64,000 bases of DNA from assembly GCF_010119975.1 (NCBI RefSeq), contig NZ_CP048222.1, positions 496,001 to 560,000 on the forward strand. Direction: 5' to 3'. A program made the position numbers and the translations under genes. How positions within the stretch are numbered: position 1 is the first letter of the stretch; every line of letters begins with the position of its first letter. This DNA is from Rhodocytophaga rosea (GTDB taxonomy: Bacteria > Bacteroidota > Bacteroidia > Cytophagales > 172606-1). The notes below the pieces were generated by a model. It was given only the letters and a program-made list of their open reading frames with translations. It was not told the DNA's origin and did not search any database. This document shows, piece after piece, positions 27,692 through 36,527 of this stretch.

Positions 27692-28234
27692 ATGAGTATT
27701 GTAAATAAACCAGCTTTTCGAATATCTGTAGGATTAGTAGTTGCAGCCGTTCTGGTAGCAGCAGCCCGAAGAAAAAAACACGCTCCATTGGCCGTTGCCC
27801 CTTATGTTGATTTAAACAAATATGTAGGAGAATGGTATGAAATAGCCAGATTGCCTGCTTCTTTTGAAAAAGATTGTTATGCTACTAAAGCCAGATATAC
27901 CCTGCAAGCAGATGGAAGTGTAAAAGTGGAAAATTCCTGCCATAAAGGCGGTGTGGAAGGAAAAGTCAAGCAAACAACCGGTAAAGCAATGGTAGTAGAT
28001 CCTGTAACCAATGCGAAACTGAAAGTTCAGTTTTTCTGGCCTTTTTCGGGAGATTACTGGATTCTGGAAGTGGGTCCGGATTATGAGTATGCAGTAGTAG
28101 GAGAACCTTCCCGTGAATACTTATGGATTCTCAGCCGCCAGCCGGTGTTAGATAAAGTAGTACTCAACAGCTTGCTGCAACGGGCAAAAGCCAAAGGATT
28201 TGATACTAGTCAGCTGATCTTCACCAGACATTAA
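27692..28234 (+). CDS. Lipocalin-family protein (Blc-like)
   Basis: 180 residues. The N-terminus has a hydrophobic segment (about 10-24) followed by RRKKH but no lipobox Cys, so it is membrane-anchored rather than a lipoprotein like E. coli Blc. The lipocalin signature is YVGEWYEIARLPASFEK, then CYATKARYTL, WPFSGDYWILEV and YLWILSRQPVL. Blc-type lipocalins bind lysophospholipids or fatty acids and help envelope maintenance. It ends in a strong terminator. Confidence 0.9.
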   Translation: MSIVNKPAFRISVGLVVAAVLVAAARRKKHAPLAVAPYVDLNKYVGEWYEIARLPASFEKDCYATKARYTLQADGSVKVENSCHKGGVEGKVKQTTGKAMVVDPVTNAKLKVQFFWPFSGDYWILEVGPDYEYAVVGEPSREYLWILSRQPVLDKVVLNSLLQRAKAKGFDTSQLIFTRH

Positions 28235-28263
28235 TCATAAATACTATTGCCTGAATTCTTTTC

Positions 28264-28299
28264 AATAGAGATAAGTCATATACTTATCTCTATTTTTTT
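28264..28299 (+). terminator. Strong intrinsic terminator after lipocalin gene
   Basis: A perfect 13-base stem, AATAGAGATAAGT (28264-28276) with ACTTATCTCTATT (28282-28294), has a 5-base loop and a run of seven T overlapping its end. Confidence 0.85.
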
Positions 28300-28643
28300 A
28301 CTCTACTCAAAAGCTATTAGCTGACAATCCTCTTCTACCTTACAACTTATACTTTTTCAAAATGAGTATTGTGTATTTCAATACATAGATTTAATTGATT
28401 TACAGTATACTTCTACCAACTATTTACGAACCACCAACAACGATTTAGGAGTATAATACATAACCCATATTATTTTGTAATTATCCCGTATAAACTGCCT
28501 ATTACTTCTTTGAACATCCAGAGAAATATCTATATATTTACCTTCCGGCATTATGTCAGCAGTCATGAAATTTCATACCATGCTTATTAGCCTAAAGCTG
28601 TACAAGCTGCCTTTAATCCAAACTTTACCTAATTTTTAGCGAT
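28300..28643. other. Intergenic region without gene
   Basis: 344 AT-rich bases between the lipocalin terminator and the PQQ dehydrogenase gene. Presumably it carries that gene's promoter, but no exact TTTG...TAnnTTTG pair was found, and no ORF or stable hairpin. Confidence 0.5.
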
Positions 28644-30800
28644 ATGAAGAGGTTTTTATTCCCTCTGTTTTTTTTGTCTTTGCTGAATCTACTGAGCAGT
28701 TGTGAGCAGAACGAAAAGTCAACGGCTGATACAGTATCTTCCGGAAAAGACTGGCCGGAGTACTTAGGCGGCCCGGACCGTAATCATTATTCTACCCTCA
28801 CACAGATCACGACAGGAAATGTAAGTCAACTCAAATTAGCCTGGCAATACCATACCAAAGATTCTGGGCAGATCCAGTGTAATCCCATTATTGTAGATGG
28901 GCGGTTGTATGCCATGACGGCAACAACACAACCATTTGCGATTGAAGCGGCTACCGGGAAAGAAATCTGGAAATGGCAGGATACAGCCAAAACCAATGGC
29001 CTCAGCACCAGCCGGGGCGTTACCTACTGGGAAAAAGGAACTGACAAACGCATATTATTCACCCGTGGACACTGGTTATATGCAATCGATGCGATTACCG
29101 GCAAAGCGGTATTATCATTTGGAGAACAAGGGCGTACCAGTTTAAAAGCCGGATTAGGCGAAGCGGCTAAGGATAAATTTGTAATCTCTAACACCCCAGG
29201 CACTGTGTTTGAAGACCTAATCATCATGCCCATGCGTTTGTCGGAAGGTGCTGATGCCGCTCCCGGACATGTACAGGCATTTAACATCGAAACCGGAAAA
29301 CTGGCCTGGGTATTTCATACCATTCCTCAGCCGGGAGAACTTGGTTATGATACCTGGCCGGCAGAAACCTATAAGAATCCGGAAGTAGGCGCTGCCAATA
29401 ACTGGTCTGGCATGTCGATAGACCGGAACCGGGGCATTGTGTATGTTCCCACTGGTTCGGCAGCGTTTGATTTTTACGGCGGAAACCGCAAAGGAGAAAA
29501 CCTGTTTGCCAATTGTTTGCTTGCTTTGGAAGCCAGAACTGGCAAACGTATCTGGCATTATCAGTTTGTCCACCACGATATACTCGACCGTGATCCCCCT
29601 GCCCCACCTAACCTGCTCACTGTTACCCATAACGGCAAAAAAATCGATGCGGTAGCCCAGGTAACCAAACAGGGTTATGTGTTTGTATTTGACAGGGAAA
29701 ATGGAACGCCTTTATTTCCCATACAGGAAGTACCCATGCCTGCTTCAGATATTCCGGGAGAGGAAGCCTGGCCTACCCAGCCCATTCCTACCAAACCGGC
29801 TCCCTATGCCCGGCAGACACTCACAGAAAAAGATATTAGTCCATATGCAGAAAACAGAGATACATTAATTGCAGCGGTGAAAAAAAGCCGTTCAGAAGGA
29901 CCCTTTACTCCCTTAAGTAAACAAGGTACGATTATCTTCCCTGGCCTGGATGGAGGGGCAGAATGGGGAGGATCGGCTGTAGACCCTGATGGCATTATCT
30001 ATATTAACAGCAATGAGATGGCCTGGATCATCAATCTCAATACCAAAGAATCTGATGATAAACTGGCTCAGTTAACGCCAGGGCAACGCTTGTATACTAC
30101 CAATTGTTCGTCTTGTCATGGGGCTGAACGCAAAGGAAATGCAGAGAGCGGCTTCCCTGCGCTGGTAGATGTAAGAACCCGCCGGAGCCGCGAATATGTA
30201 CAAACAGTAATTACACAAGGCAAAGGCATGATGCCAGGTTTTGCGCGTTTATCGGCCCAGGAAAAACAGTCGCTCATGGCTTTTTTATTTGGAGATGAAG
30301 AACAGGACCGCGAGCCAGAAGAAGCACAAAAGAAAGAACCCGGATTAAGTAAAGCTGAACAGGCAAAATCAGGCGTACCTTACAAAATTTCAGGTTATAC
30401 CAAGTTTCTGGATAAAAAAGGATATCCGGCTGTTGCACCTCCCTGGGGAACCTTAAATGCCATAGACCTGAATACTGGTGAATATGTCTGGAAAACAGTT
30501 CTGGGTGAACATCCGAAACTAACGGCAGAAGGCATACCCCCCACTGGTACAGAGAGTTATGGCGGACCAGTGGTAACCGCAGGAGGTGTATTATTTATTG
30601 CCGGTACGCTGGATGCCAAACTGAGGGCCTTCGACAAAAAAACAGGGAAACTACTCTGGGAAACGCCACTTCCTGCAGCCGGTTTTGCTACCCCTAGTAC
30701 CTATGAGGTAAATGGGAAACAGTATATTGTAGTAGCCTGCGGAGGCACCAAACTAGGCGCTCCCAAAGGAGAAAGTTATGTAGCTTTTGCCTTGCCGTAA
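28644..30800 (+). CDS. PQQ-dependent dehydrogenase with embedded cytochrome c domain, lipoprotein
   Basis: 718 residues with a lipobox (LLSSC, Cys 20). The body is an eight-bladed quinoprotein propeller of the glucose-dehydrogenase type: WPEYLGGPDRNHYS, repeated tryptophan-docking motifs (ATGKEIWKW, ETGKLAWVF, RTGKRIWHY, NTGEYVWKT, KTGKLLWET) and PGLDGGAEWGGSAVDPD. Inserted before the last blades is a cytochrome c domain with heme motif CSSCH (Cys 488, Cys 491, His 492) and a probable Met ligand in GKGMMPGF. It would oxidise a sugar or alcohol in the periplasm and pass electrons through its own heme. Substrate unknown. Confidence 0.9.
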   Translation: MKRFLFPLFFLSLLNLLSSCEQNEKSTADTVSSGKDWPEYLGGPDRNHYSTLTQITTGNVSQLKLAWQYHTKDSGQIQCNPIIVDGRLYAMTATTQPFAIEAATGKEIWKWQDTAKTNGLSTSRGVTYWEKGTDKRILFTRGHWLYAIDAITGKAVLSFGEQGRTSLKAGLGEAAKDKFVISNTPGTVFEDLIIMPMRLSEGADAAPGHVQAFNIETGKLAWVFHTIPQPGELGYDTWPAETYKNPEVGAANNWSGMSIDRNRGIVYVPTGSAAFDFYGGNRKGENLFANCLLALEARTGKRIWHYQFVHHDILDRDPPAPPNLLTVTHNGKKIDAVAQVTKQGYVFVFDRENGTPLFPIQEVPMPASDIPGEEAWPTQPIPTKPAPYARQTLTEKDISPYAENRDTLIAAVKKSRSEGPFTPLSKQGTIIFPGLDGGAEWGGSAVDPDGIIYINSNEMAWIINLNTKESDDKLAQLTPGQRLYTTNCSSCHGAERKGNAESGFPALVDVRTRRSREYVQTVITQGKGMMPGFARLSAQEKQSLMAFLFGDEEQDREPEEAQKKEPGLSKAEQAKSGVPYKISGYTKFLDKKGYPAVAPPWGTLNAIDLNTGEYVWKTVLGEHPKLTAEGIPPTGTESYGGPVVTAGGVLFIAGTLDAKLRAFDKKTGKLLWETPLPAAGFATPSTYEVNGKQYIVVACGGTKLGAPKGESYVAFALP

Positions 30801-30868
30801 TGTTAAGAGTTTTATCTGTGTGTGGGTTGATGGTAATTTGATTAAAGGCAAAAGTGAGTATCTAAGAG

Positions 30869-31297
30869 ATGAAGGGATACGAAAAAGTTTATTCTTATGT
30901 TTGGTATGATGGAGTAAGAAGTGGAGTGGCTGATTTTAATGGTCAACCTTACTATTTCGAATCCCAATGGGAAGATCTGAATAATCTAGGACCTGACAGC
31001 TTTAAGCTAAGCCCTATATCAAAAGATTTACTTTCTATTGTCATTGAAGATTGGCGATTATGGAAGAAGTTAGAACAAGCATATAAACAAGGCCTGGTTT
31101 CTCAGCATACACATCCTTTCTTACAAGCCGATGCATTAGAGGGTAAAAAGCTCGACCAGTTATTGAAAGATGGGTTAAAAATTGATGAGACCAATCATGT
31201 GAAGGCCAGAGCAGACTTTGAAGTGGCAAAAGGACAAGAATTTGTATCAAGTGGAATTGATTTTATAGTTAAATGGATAATAATTAAGGAAGAATAA
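30869..31297 (+). CDS. Hypothetical protein
   Basis: 142 residues, no signal peptide, no membrane segment. It opens with VYSYVWYDGVRSGVADFNGQ, a beta-rich start, followed by charged helical parts (LEQAYKQGLVSQHTH, LDQLLKDGLKIDETNHVKARA). I do not recognise a family. It is 68 bases downstream of the PQQ dehydrogenase gene and ends before a bidirectional terminator, so the two may share a transcript. Confidence 0.65.
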   Translation: MKGYEKVYSYVWYDGVRSGVADFNGQPYYFESQWEDLNNLGPDSFKLSPISKDLLSIVIEDWRLWKKLEQAYKQGLVSQHTHPFLQADALEGKKLDQLLKDGLKIDETNHVKARADFEVAKGQEFVSSGIDFIVKWIIIKEE

Positions 31298-31437
31298 CTA
31301 TCACCAATAACCGATAAGCCAATAACTAGTCCTTTTAAGGCTCTATTTTTCACTTAAGGCACCAATATGACTTAAGGCCTGATATATTGAAAGCTAAGTA
31401 TATTGTATTCACATCTGTATATGTGTAATAGAAAAGT

Positions 31438-31473
31438 AAAAGGCACCCAAAGTATATGCTTCGGGTGCCTTTT
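31438..31473. terminator. Bidirectional terminator between convergent genes
   Basis: AAAAGGCACCC (31438-31448) pairs perfectly with GGGTGCCTTTT (31463-31473); T/A-rich flanks allow use on both strands. It separates the hypothetical gene (plus) from the zinc peptidase gene (minus). Confidence 0.85.
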
Positions 31474-31495
31474 TTAATTTAACATTATTTAAAAT

Positions 31496-32332
31496 TTATA
31501 AGGATTCATTAAAAGTATCCCCCTGGTCAATGTCGCCGGATTGAAAGCCTTTTTTGAACCATAACATCCGTTGCTGGGAAGTGCCATGCGTAAAAGCATC
31601 GGGTACTACATAGCCTTGAGAGCGTTGCTGAATACGGTCGTCGCCAACGGCACTGGCTGCATTCAACGCCTCTTCTACATCACCGGATTCCAGGATTTGT
31701 TTGGATTTCTGGGCATGATGCGCCCATACACCTGCCAGAAAATCTGCCTGTAATTCCAGCCGCACCGATAGATCATTGGCCTGGCTTTTACTGCCTCCTT
31801 GTTGCATCTGGCGTACTTTTTCGGCGATCCCTAATTGCTGCTGAATATGATGGCCTACTTCATGGGCAATTACATAGGCCATTGCAAAATCTCCCGGCGC
31901 CTCAAACCGGCTTTGCAGTTCGTCATAAAAACTTAAATCGATGTATACTTTTTCATCCAGGGGGCAGTAAAAAGGACCGGATGCTGCCGTGGCTGTACCA
32001 CAACCAGACTGATCGGTGCCAGAAAATAAGACCAGTTTTGGCTCCTGGTAATCGCGGTTGAGCTGCTCCTGAAAAATCTTGTTCCAGATATCTTCTGTAT
32101 CCTGTAATACTACACCCACAAACTGTGCCCTGGAATCCTGCTCGGCATCAGTTTCCTGACTGGCAGGGGGCTGGTTTTGTGTAGAAGTAATATCGCTCAG
32201 GTCGCCACCGCCAAAAAAGAAACTTAAAAGAGCTATAATTATTCCGCCAATGCCTCCACCAACTGCTAACTTACCACCCATTCCCCGGCGGTCCTCTACG
32301 TTGCCACTTTGTTGTCTACCTATCCATTTCAT
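31496..32332 (-). CDS. YpfJ-type neutral zinc metallopeptidase
   Basis: 278 residues of the YpfJ/KPN_02809 family. Residues 1-25 are basic (MKWIGRQQSGNVEDRRGMGG), followed by a transmembrane helix (about 27-45). The catalytic domain carries the zincin motif AHEVGHHIQQQLG with the third ligand expected in ELQADFLAGVWAHHA. GCGTATAASGPFYCP is the conserved disulfide region. It is probably an inner-membrane-anchored periplasmic protease of unknown substrate. Confidence 0.93.
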   Translation of the reverse strand: MKWIGRQQSGNVEDRRGMGGKLAVGGGIGGIIIALLSFFFGGGDLSDITSTQNQPPASQETDAEQDSRAQFVGVVLQDTEDIWNKIFQEQLNRDYQEPKLVLFSGTDQSGCGTATAASGPFYCPLDEKVYIDLSFYDELQSRFEAPGDFAMAYVIAHEVGHHIQQQLGIAEKVRQMQQGGSKSQANDLSVRLELQADFLAGVWAHHAQKSKQILESGDVEEALNAASAVGDDRIQQRSQGYVVPDAFTHGTSQQRMLWFKKGFQSGDIDQGDTFNESL

Positions 32333-32691
32333 GTGAGTATCTGTTTAAATTTGAGGTTTATATGTTCTGGATAATATACTCAAAATGCAGCAAAATAGTT
32401 AGTATAATATTTTACTTTACGGAAATTCGCAATATGTTATTTATTCAATTCACAGATATAACATATAAATTATACAGAAAAATTTCCTCAGGGTTTGTTT
32501 GCCTTATAGTAAAATTTAATACATTTAACTTAATCCTGACACTAAACTTTATAGCTTTAATTTACAATACACTTTAACTGAAAAAGTATATATGGCCGAC
32601 GTATATACAAAAATTGATGAAGGGCAAGTAAAAGAACAGGATGACAATTAAATTCTTCTCTGTTGCTCAAAAACAATAAAATATCATTTTC
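32333..32691. other. Intergenic region without supported gene
   Basis: 359 bases between divergent genes, so it should contain both promoters. A 19-codon ORF (32592-32651) ends 40 bases before the next gene, with no support beyond an ATG. No exact promoter pair was found. Confidence 0.45.
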
Positions 32692-33156
32692 ATGAAAGAG
32701 ATACAACTGATTTTCCGCTTTCTGCTCGGAGGCGGCTGGTGGACTATATGGTACGGATTATTTTACCTGATCGTAATCACCGGGAATTTTATCTTTTTTA
32801 ATGAAATCTACGACTGGACGAAAAAAGGCCAGAGTGGACCTGCAGGCGGGGCTCTATTTATGAGCCTGGTTTCTATGGGTGGCCTTCCCCTTCTGGCGTT
32901 TTTTTGCTTACACCTGCTGTTTGCCTTTTTCCGGAGCGCTAACTCAGCTGTATATCTGGTAATCTTCGGGGTGATTGTATGTATTGCCCTACTGGTATGG
33001 ATGATTGCAGGAGCAGCCAGTATTGCAGAAGCCAGATATACTGCCTTTGTGTGGTATTATATTGCCTTGTTTGTATTTATTTTCATTAACCTGGCTTTAC
33101 TTTGGATTTCAAGGCAAAAAAGTGAACTGGGTTCTGTTATTCCTTTTCTGCCGTGA
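32692..33156 (+). CDS. Small four-helix integral membrane protein
   Basis: 154 residues with about four transmembrane helices (near 20-38, 58-82, 88-110 and 120-143). The first loop has FNEIYDWTKKGQSGPAGGALF. No family recognised; no transport or catalytic motif visible. Transcribed alone. Confidence 0.7.
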   Translation: MKEIQLIFRFLLGGGWWTIWYGLFYLIVITGNFIFFNEIYDWTKKGQSGPAGGALFMSLVSMGGLPLLAFFCLHLLFAFFRSANSAVYLVIFGVIVCIALLVWMIAGAASIAEARYTAFVWYYIALFVFIFINLALLWISRQKSELGSVIPFLP

Positions 33157-33172
33157 GAAAATATAGTATACT

Positions 33173-33562
33173 CTATTTACTCTTGTAAGCTTGCAGGCAT
33201 TGATAGATCTCCATTTGATTTTTCTGGATATAATCGAAGAAATTTAAAAATGACTCGGATTGATATATTTCTGCAATTTTTGCCTCTATCTGATTTCCGT
33301 AATCAGCTGTATTGTCTTTATCAGTAAAGTTTAGGCCAGGATTCTGGTTTAAATAATGAATGCCTATGCCTGGATAAGTCGATCCATGAAAGTTAATTTT
33401 AACAACATCAATTTCAATACACAGGCTTCTTATTTCAGTATTCTTTCTCAATTCATGAACTAACCAATGCATAATTGAATATTTCAATTCATCATGTGCC
33501 GTAACCATTCCCATCACCTGATTTAGAAATTCACTATCCAGCAGAAGTTGGTATCCTTTCAT
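33173..33562 (-). CDS. Hypothetical protein
   Basis: 129 residues, soluble, with a mixed alpha/beta pattern (LKYSIMHWLVHELRKNTEIR, IEIDVVKINFHGSTYPGIGI) and a helical C-terminus. Family not recognised. It stands at the end of the minus-strand block that begins with the SusCD-sulfatase locus but has no obvious link to it. Confidence 0.6.
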   Translation of the reverse strand: MKGYQLLLDSEFLNQVMGMVTAHDELKYSIMHWLVHELRKNTEIRSLCIEIDVVKINFHGSTYPGIGIHYLNQNPGLNFTDKDNTADYGNQIEAKIAEIYQSESFLNFFDYIQKNQMEIYQCLQAYKSK

Positions 33563-33615
33563 GGGTTGAATAGAATTTCTTATTACAATGCTTCAAATTT
33601 TTTGAACACGATTGA

Positions 33616-34422
33616 CTACCGGCTGAGCAAACCGGCATCGATTACCAGTTGAGAACCAGTCATATAGCGGCCACCTTCGGAGACTAAGTACAGGACAGCT
33701 CTTGCCACATCCTCAGGCTCTACCCACGGCACATCCAGCAGATTACCAGCCGAACGTTCGGCAATTGCCTGTGGCGTAGTGCCTTCCAGAAAGGCGAGTC
33801 CATCGTTCATGGGCGTATTTACGCCAGTCGGATGAATAGAATTTACCCGGATATTAAATACGGCCAGCTCAATGGCCCAGGATTTGGTTAAGCCTACCAA
33901 TCCCCATTTAGAAGCGGCATAATGGCTCAGCCTGCCCATCCCCCGCATTCCGGCAATCGAGGAGTTGTTAATAATGCTTCCATTCTTTTGTTTGATCATT
34001 AATGGAATGATTCGTCGGGCTACCATCCAGGCGCCTTTCAGATTAATATCCATCATGGCATCCCAGGAATCTTCATCTAATTCATGGGCCAGACCATAGG
34101 CACAAATGCCGGCATTGTTGAATAAAATATCAATCCTTCCAAAAGCGAACTGAGCCTGTTCTACAGCCTGTACAATATCTGCATCCTGCCGTACATCCCC
34201 CTTATGGATTAAACAAATCACTCCTGATTGTTCACATTCCCCTTTCAGGCTTTGCAACTCATCTTCTGACCCCATTTCATAACCAGGATATTCCATTCTT
34301 CTGGCAATGTCAAAGGCTATTATATGTACCCCTTCCCTGGCCAAAGCTAAGGCGGTGGCTCGTCCCTGTCCATGGGCAGCGCCGGTTATAAAAGCTACTT
34401 TATCTTTAAGGTATTCAGACAT
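33616..34422 (-). CDS. SDR oxidoreductase resembling the mycofactocin-coupled group
   Basis: 268 residues. The cofactor motif is TGAAHGQGRATALALA, followed by FDIARRMEYPGYEMGSEDEL, an insertion that in the mycofactocin-associated SDR group helps bind NAD tightly. NNAG, NNSSIAG (Ser), YAASKWG (Tyr-Lys) and HPTGVNTPM complete the active site. Mycofactocin genes are mainly actinobacterial and none is seen here, so ordinary NAD-dependent alcohol oxidation is likely. Substrate unknown; it lies 108 bases after the AhpD-like gene. Confidence 0.85.
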   Translation of the reverse strand: MSEYLKDKVAFITGAAHGQGRATALALAREGVHIIAFDIARRMEYPGYEMGSEDELQSLKGECEQSGVICLIHKGDVRQDADIVQAVEQAQFAFGRIDILFNNAGICAYGLAHELDEDSWDAMMDINLKGAWMVARRIIPLMIKQKNGSIINNSSIAGMRGMGRLSHYAASKWGLVGLTKSWAIELAVFNIRVNSIHPTGVNTPMNDGLAFLEGTTPQAIAERSAGNLLDVPWVEPEDVARAVLYLVSEGGRYMTGSQLVIDAGLLSR

Positions 34423-34530
34423 ATATGCTGGTGGGTTTAATGAAACAAATCTGGTTTCTGGTAGTAGCTGTCACTACCGGAAACATAAACTTATGTAGAA
34501 AGAATGTGGGGAACAAGCAAATGAATGGCT

Positions 34531-35073
34531 TTATACTGTTCTGGTAAGGGTAGAGGTATAGGGGTATAAATATTCGTCTATTTCTACTTCCAGCACATTG
34601 TTGAAAATATTCGTGGCGATCATTTGTCCGGCGAAAGCAACCAGAATTACTATCTGTGGTTTGGAATATAATTGTTCTATCTGACGGTATAGTTCATCAG
34701 GCACCTGGCCGGTTTGCTGGGCAATTGTACTGCCAAAATCAAGCAGGAGTTGTTCCTGTGGAGTAAGTTGCAGTTCTTCCGGATTTTCACCGGCATCCAT
34801 AATAATCTTGCGAAAAAATGTCGTGCATAAAGGGCAGTTGCTGGCATGAGAAATGGCATGGGCATATAGATAAGCCATTCGTCCGCCCAGGATTTTCTTT
34901 ACTTCCTCATACAATGGATACCACTGCATATACACTTCAAAAGCCACCAGCGAATGGCCCAAGGTGGCTTTCATATTGGTGATTCTGGCAGTATACTCTT
35001 TTACATGCTTTTCAAAAGCCGCTTTAGTATCCGGAGGTACCTGGGAAATATTTACTGGATGTATTCTTGGCAT
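34531..35073 (-). CDS. Carboxymuconolactone decarboxylase/AhpD-like protein
   Basis: 180 residues, all-helical. The AhpD-type redox motif is HASNCPLCTTFFRKI (Cys-x2-Cys), which in the family provides peroxidase or disulfide reductase activity. Upstream YPLYEEVKKILGGRMAYLYAHAIS fits the preceding helix, and a second core repeat follows (LLLDFGSTIAQQTG). It lies 166 bases after the FGE gene on the same strand. A role supporting FGE redox chemistry is possible but unproven. Confidence 0.82.
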   Translation of the reverse strand: MPRIHPVNISQVPPDTKAAFEKHVKEYTARITNMKATLGHSLVAFEVYMQWYPLYEEVKKILGGRMAYLYAHAISHASNCPLCTTFFRKIIMDAGENPEELQLTPQEQLLLDFGSTIAQQTGQVPDELYRQIEQLYSKPQIVILVAFAGQMIATNIFNNVLEVEIDEYLYPYTSTLTRTV

Positions 35074-35239
35074 AGCTTTTTAGGTTGGTTAGTAAATACA
35101 TAAACTATATTTTGTAGCAGAAGTGAATATTCTACCATCCATCGCTGTTGGATAGTATCTCTGCTGTAAAGCATGTATAAAACTAACAAACCTTCCCGAA
35201 ATAAATAATTCTTTTTGTTTGTTTTATCTAACCTGCTTC

Positions 35240-36505
35240 CTAGCTTTTATCCTTCACACAGCGGAAACCTGTATGGGAAAGCCCGGTATCCGGACTGCTT
35301 TTCATGCGGGCAGAAACTCGGTAAGAGCTGCAATAGGAATCGTGGCATAGGAATGAACCACCCCGCTGCACTCTTTTAGGAACAGTAGGTTCCTCAGGGT
35401 CATAACTGCTGGCTGGGCCTTTGGGATTCTTCACGCCTTCCGGCTTATTAGTGGTCTGATAGTAATCATGGCGGTAAAAGTCGCTGCACCATTCCCATAC
35501 ATTTCCGGCCATATCGAACAAGCCATAGCCATTGGGAGCAAATGATTTTACCGGAGCGGCTCCATAAAACTGGTCTTTCAGGGTATTCTGGTCCGGGAAA
35601 CGGCCTTGCCAGGTATTGGCTTTGATCTTGCCTTTTTCAATGTGTTCATTACCCCAGGGATATACTTCATTCTGTAATCCTCCTCTGGCCGCCCATTCCC
35701 ACTCTGCTTCGGTCGGCAAGCGTTTACCAGCCCATTTTGCATAGGCTACGGCATCGTCCCAGGATACATGTACCACCGGATGGTTTTCTTTGCCTTTAAT
35801 ACTGCTGTTGGGTCCTTCCGGATGTTTCCAGTCGGCTCCGGCTACCCATTTCCACCACTGAGAATAATCGTTTAATGCTACTTGTTGCACCGGGGCAGAA
35901 AAGACCAGAGAGCTGGCCACCAGTACATCATCTGAGGGTTTGGGTGTTCCAGGAGGCAATTGCTTCTTAATCTCTTCCCAGTCTGGTTTGCGTTCTGCAG
36001 TGGAAACATAGCCGGTAGCTTTTACAAAAGCAGCAAACTGGGCATTAGTTACTTCATGGGTATCCATCCAGAAACCCTCTACTGATACTTTATGTTTAGG
36101 AAACTCATCTTTGCGGGATTCCTGGTTATCTGCTCCCATCTGAAAGGTACCTGCCGGAATTAAGACCATCCCTGTTGTAGCCATTTCTTCGCTAACCTCA
36201 CTTACTGTTTCTATGGTAGCTTTGCTGTTGGTTTGCTGCACAGCGAACCGATCCGGAATATTGCTATGGCAAGACAGGCTGTCGTTGGTTGCATTGGATA
36301 TAAGAGAAGACGAATCAGCTTTTTCAACATCAGCTGTAGTATTTTCCTGTGATGATTGGCAAGAATTAAACACAAGACTCATTCCCAACATCAGTGAAAC
36401 TAGAATTAAATAAGATTTTGCTTCAGGCAAGAAAATAGTAATTCTTCCGGAAAACTTCACCGGAAGATTGGTTATAGATTGGGTTGTTGATTCAATATTT
36501 TTCAT
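35240..36505 (-). CDS. Formylglycine-generating enzyme-type sulfatase maturation lipoprotein
   Basis: 421 residues from the ATG at 36505; a start at 36535 inside the previous gene is possible. A long N-terminal region leads to a hydrophobic segment with lipobox LVFNSC. The FGE-sulfatase domain begins with MVLIPAGTFQMGAD and shows FWMDTHEVTNAQFAAFV, HPVVHVSWDDAVAYAKW, WEWAARGG and GNVWEWCSD. The C-terminal GGSFLCHDSYCSSYRVSAR keeps both active-site cysteines (Cys-x4-Cys, near 387 and 392), so it should be a copper-dependent FGE converting sulfatase Cys to formylglycine. It follows a sulfatase gene by 22 bases; lipid anchoring implies maturation at the envelope. Confidence 0.92.
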   Translation of the reverse strand: MKNIESTTQSITNLPVKFSGRITIFLPEAKSYLILVSLMLGMSLVFNSCQSSQENTTADVEKADSSSLISNATNDSLSCHSNIPDRFAVQQTNSKATIETVSEVSEEMATTGMVLIPAGTFQMGADNQESRKDEFPKHKVSVEGFWMDTHEVTNAQFAAFVKATGYVSTAERKPDWEEIKKQLPPGTPKPSDDVLVASSLVFSAPVQQVALNDYSQWWKWVAGADWKHPEGPNSSIKGKENHPVVHVSWDDAVAYAKWAGKRLPTEAEWEWAARGGLQNEVYPWGNEHIEKGKIKANTWQGRFPDQNTLKDQFYGAAPVKSFAPNGYGLFDMAGNVWEWCSDFYRHDYYQTTNKPEGVKNPKGPASSYDPEEPTVPKRVQRGGSFLCHDSYCSSYRVSARMKSSPDTGLSHTGFRCVKDKS

Positions 36506-36527
36506 TACAAAATAAATAAACACTAAA

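Noticed and set aside
32592-32651. 19-codon ORF before the four-helix membrane protein
   Set aside because: It has an ATG and stop but no amino-acid run, no promoter and no relation to the next gene; likely chance.
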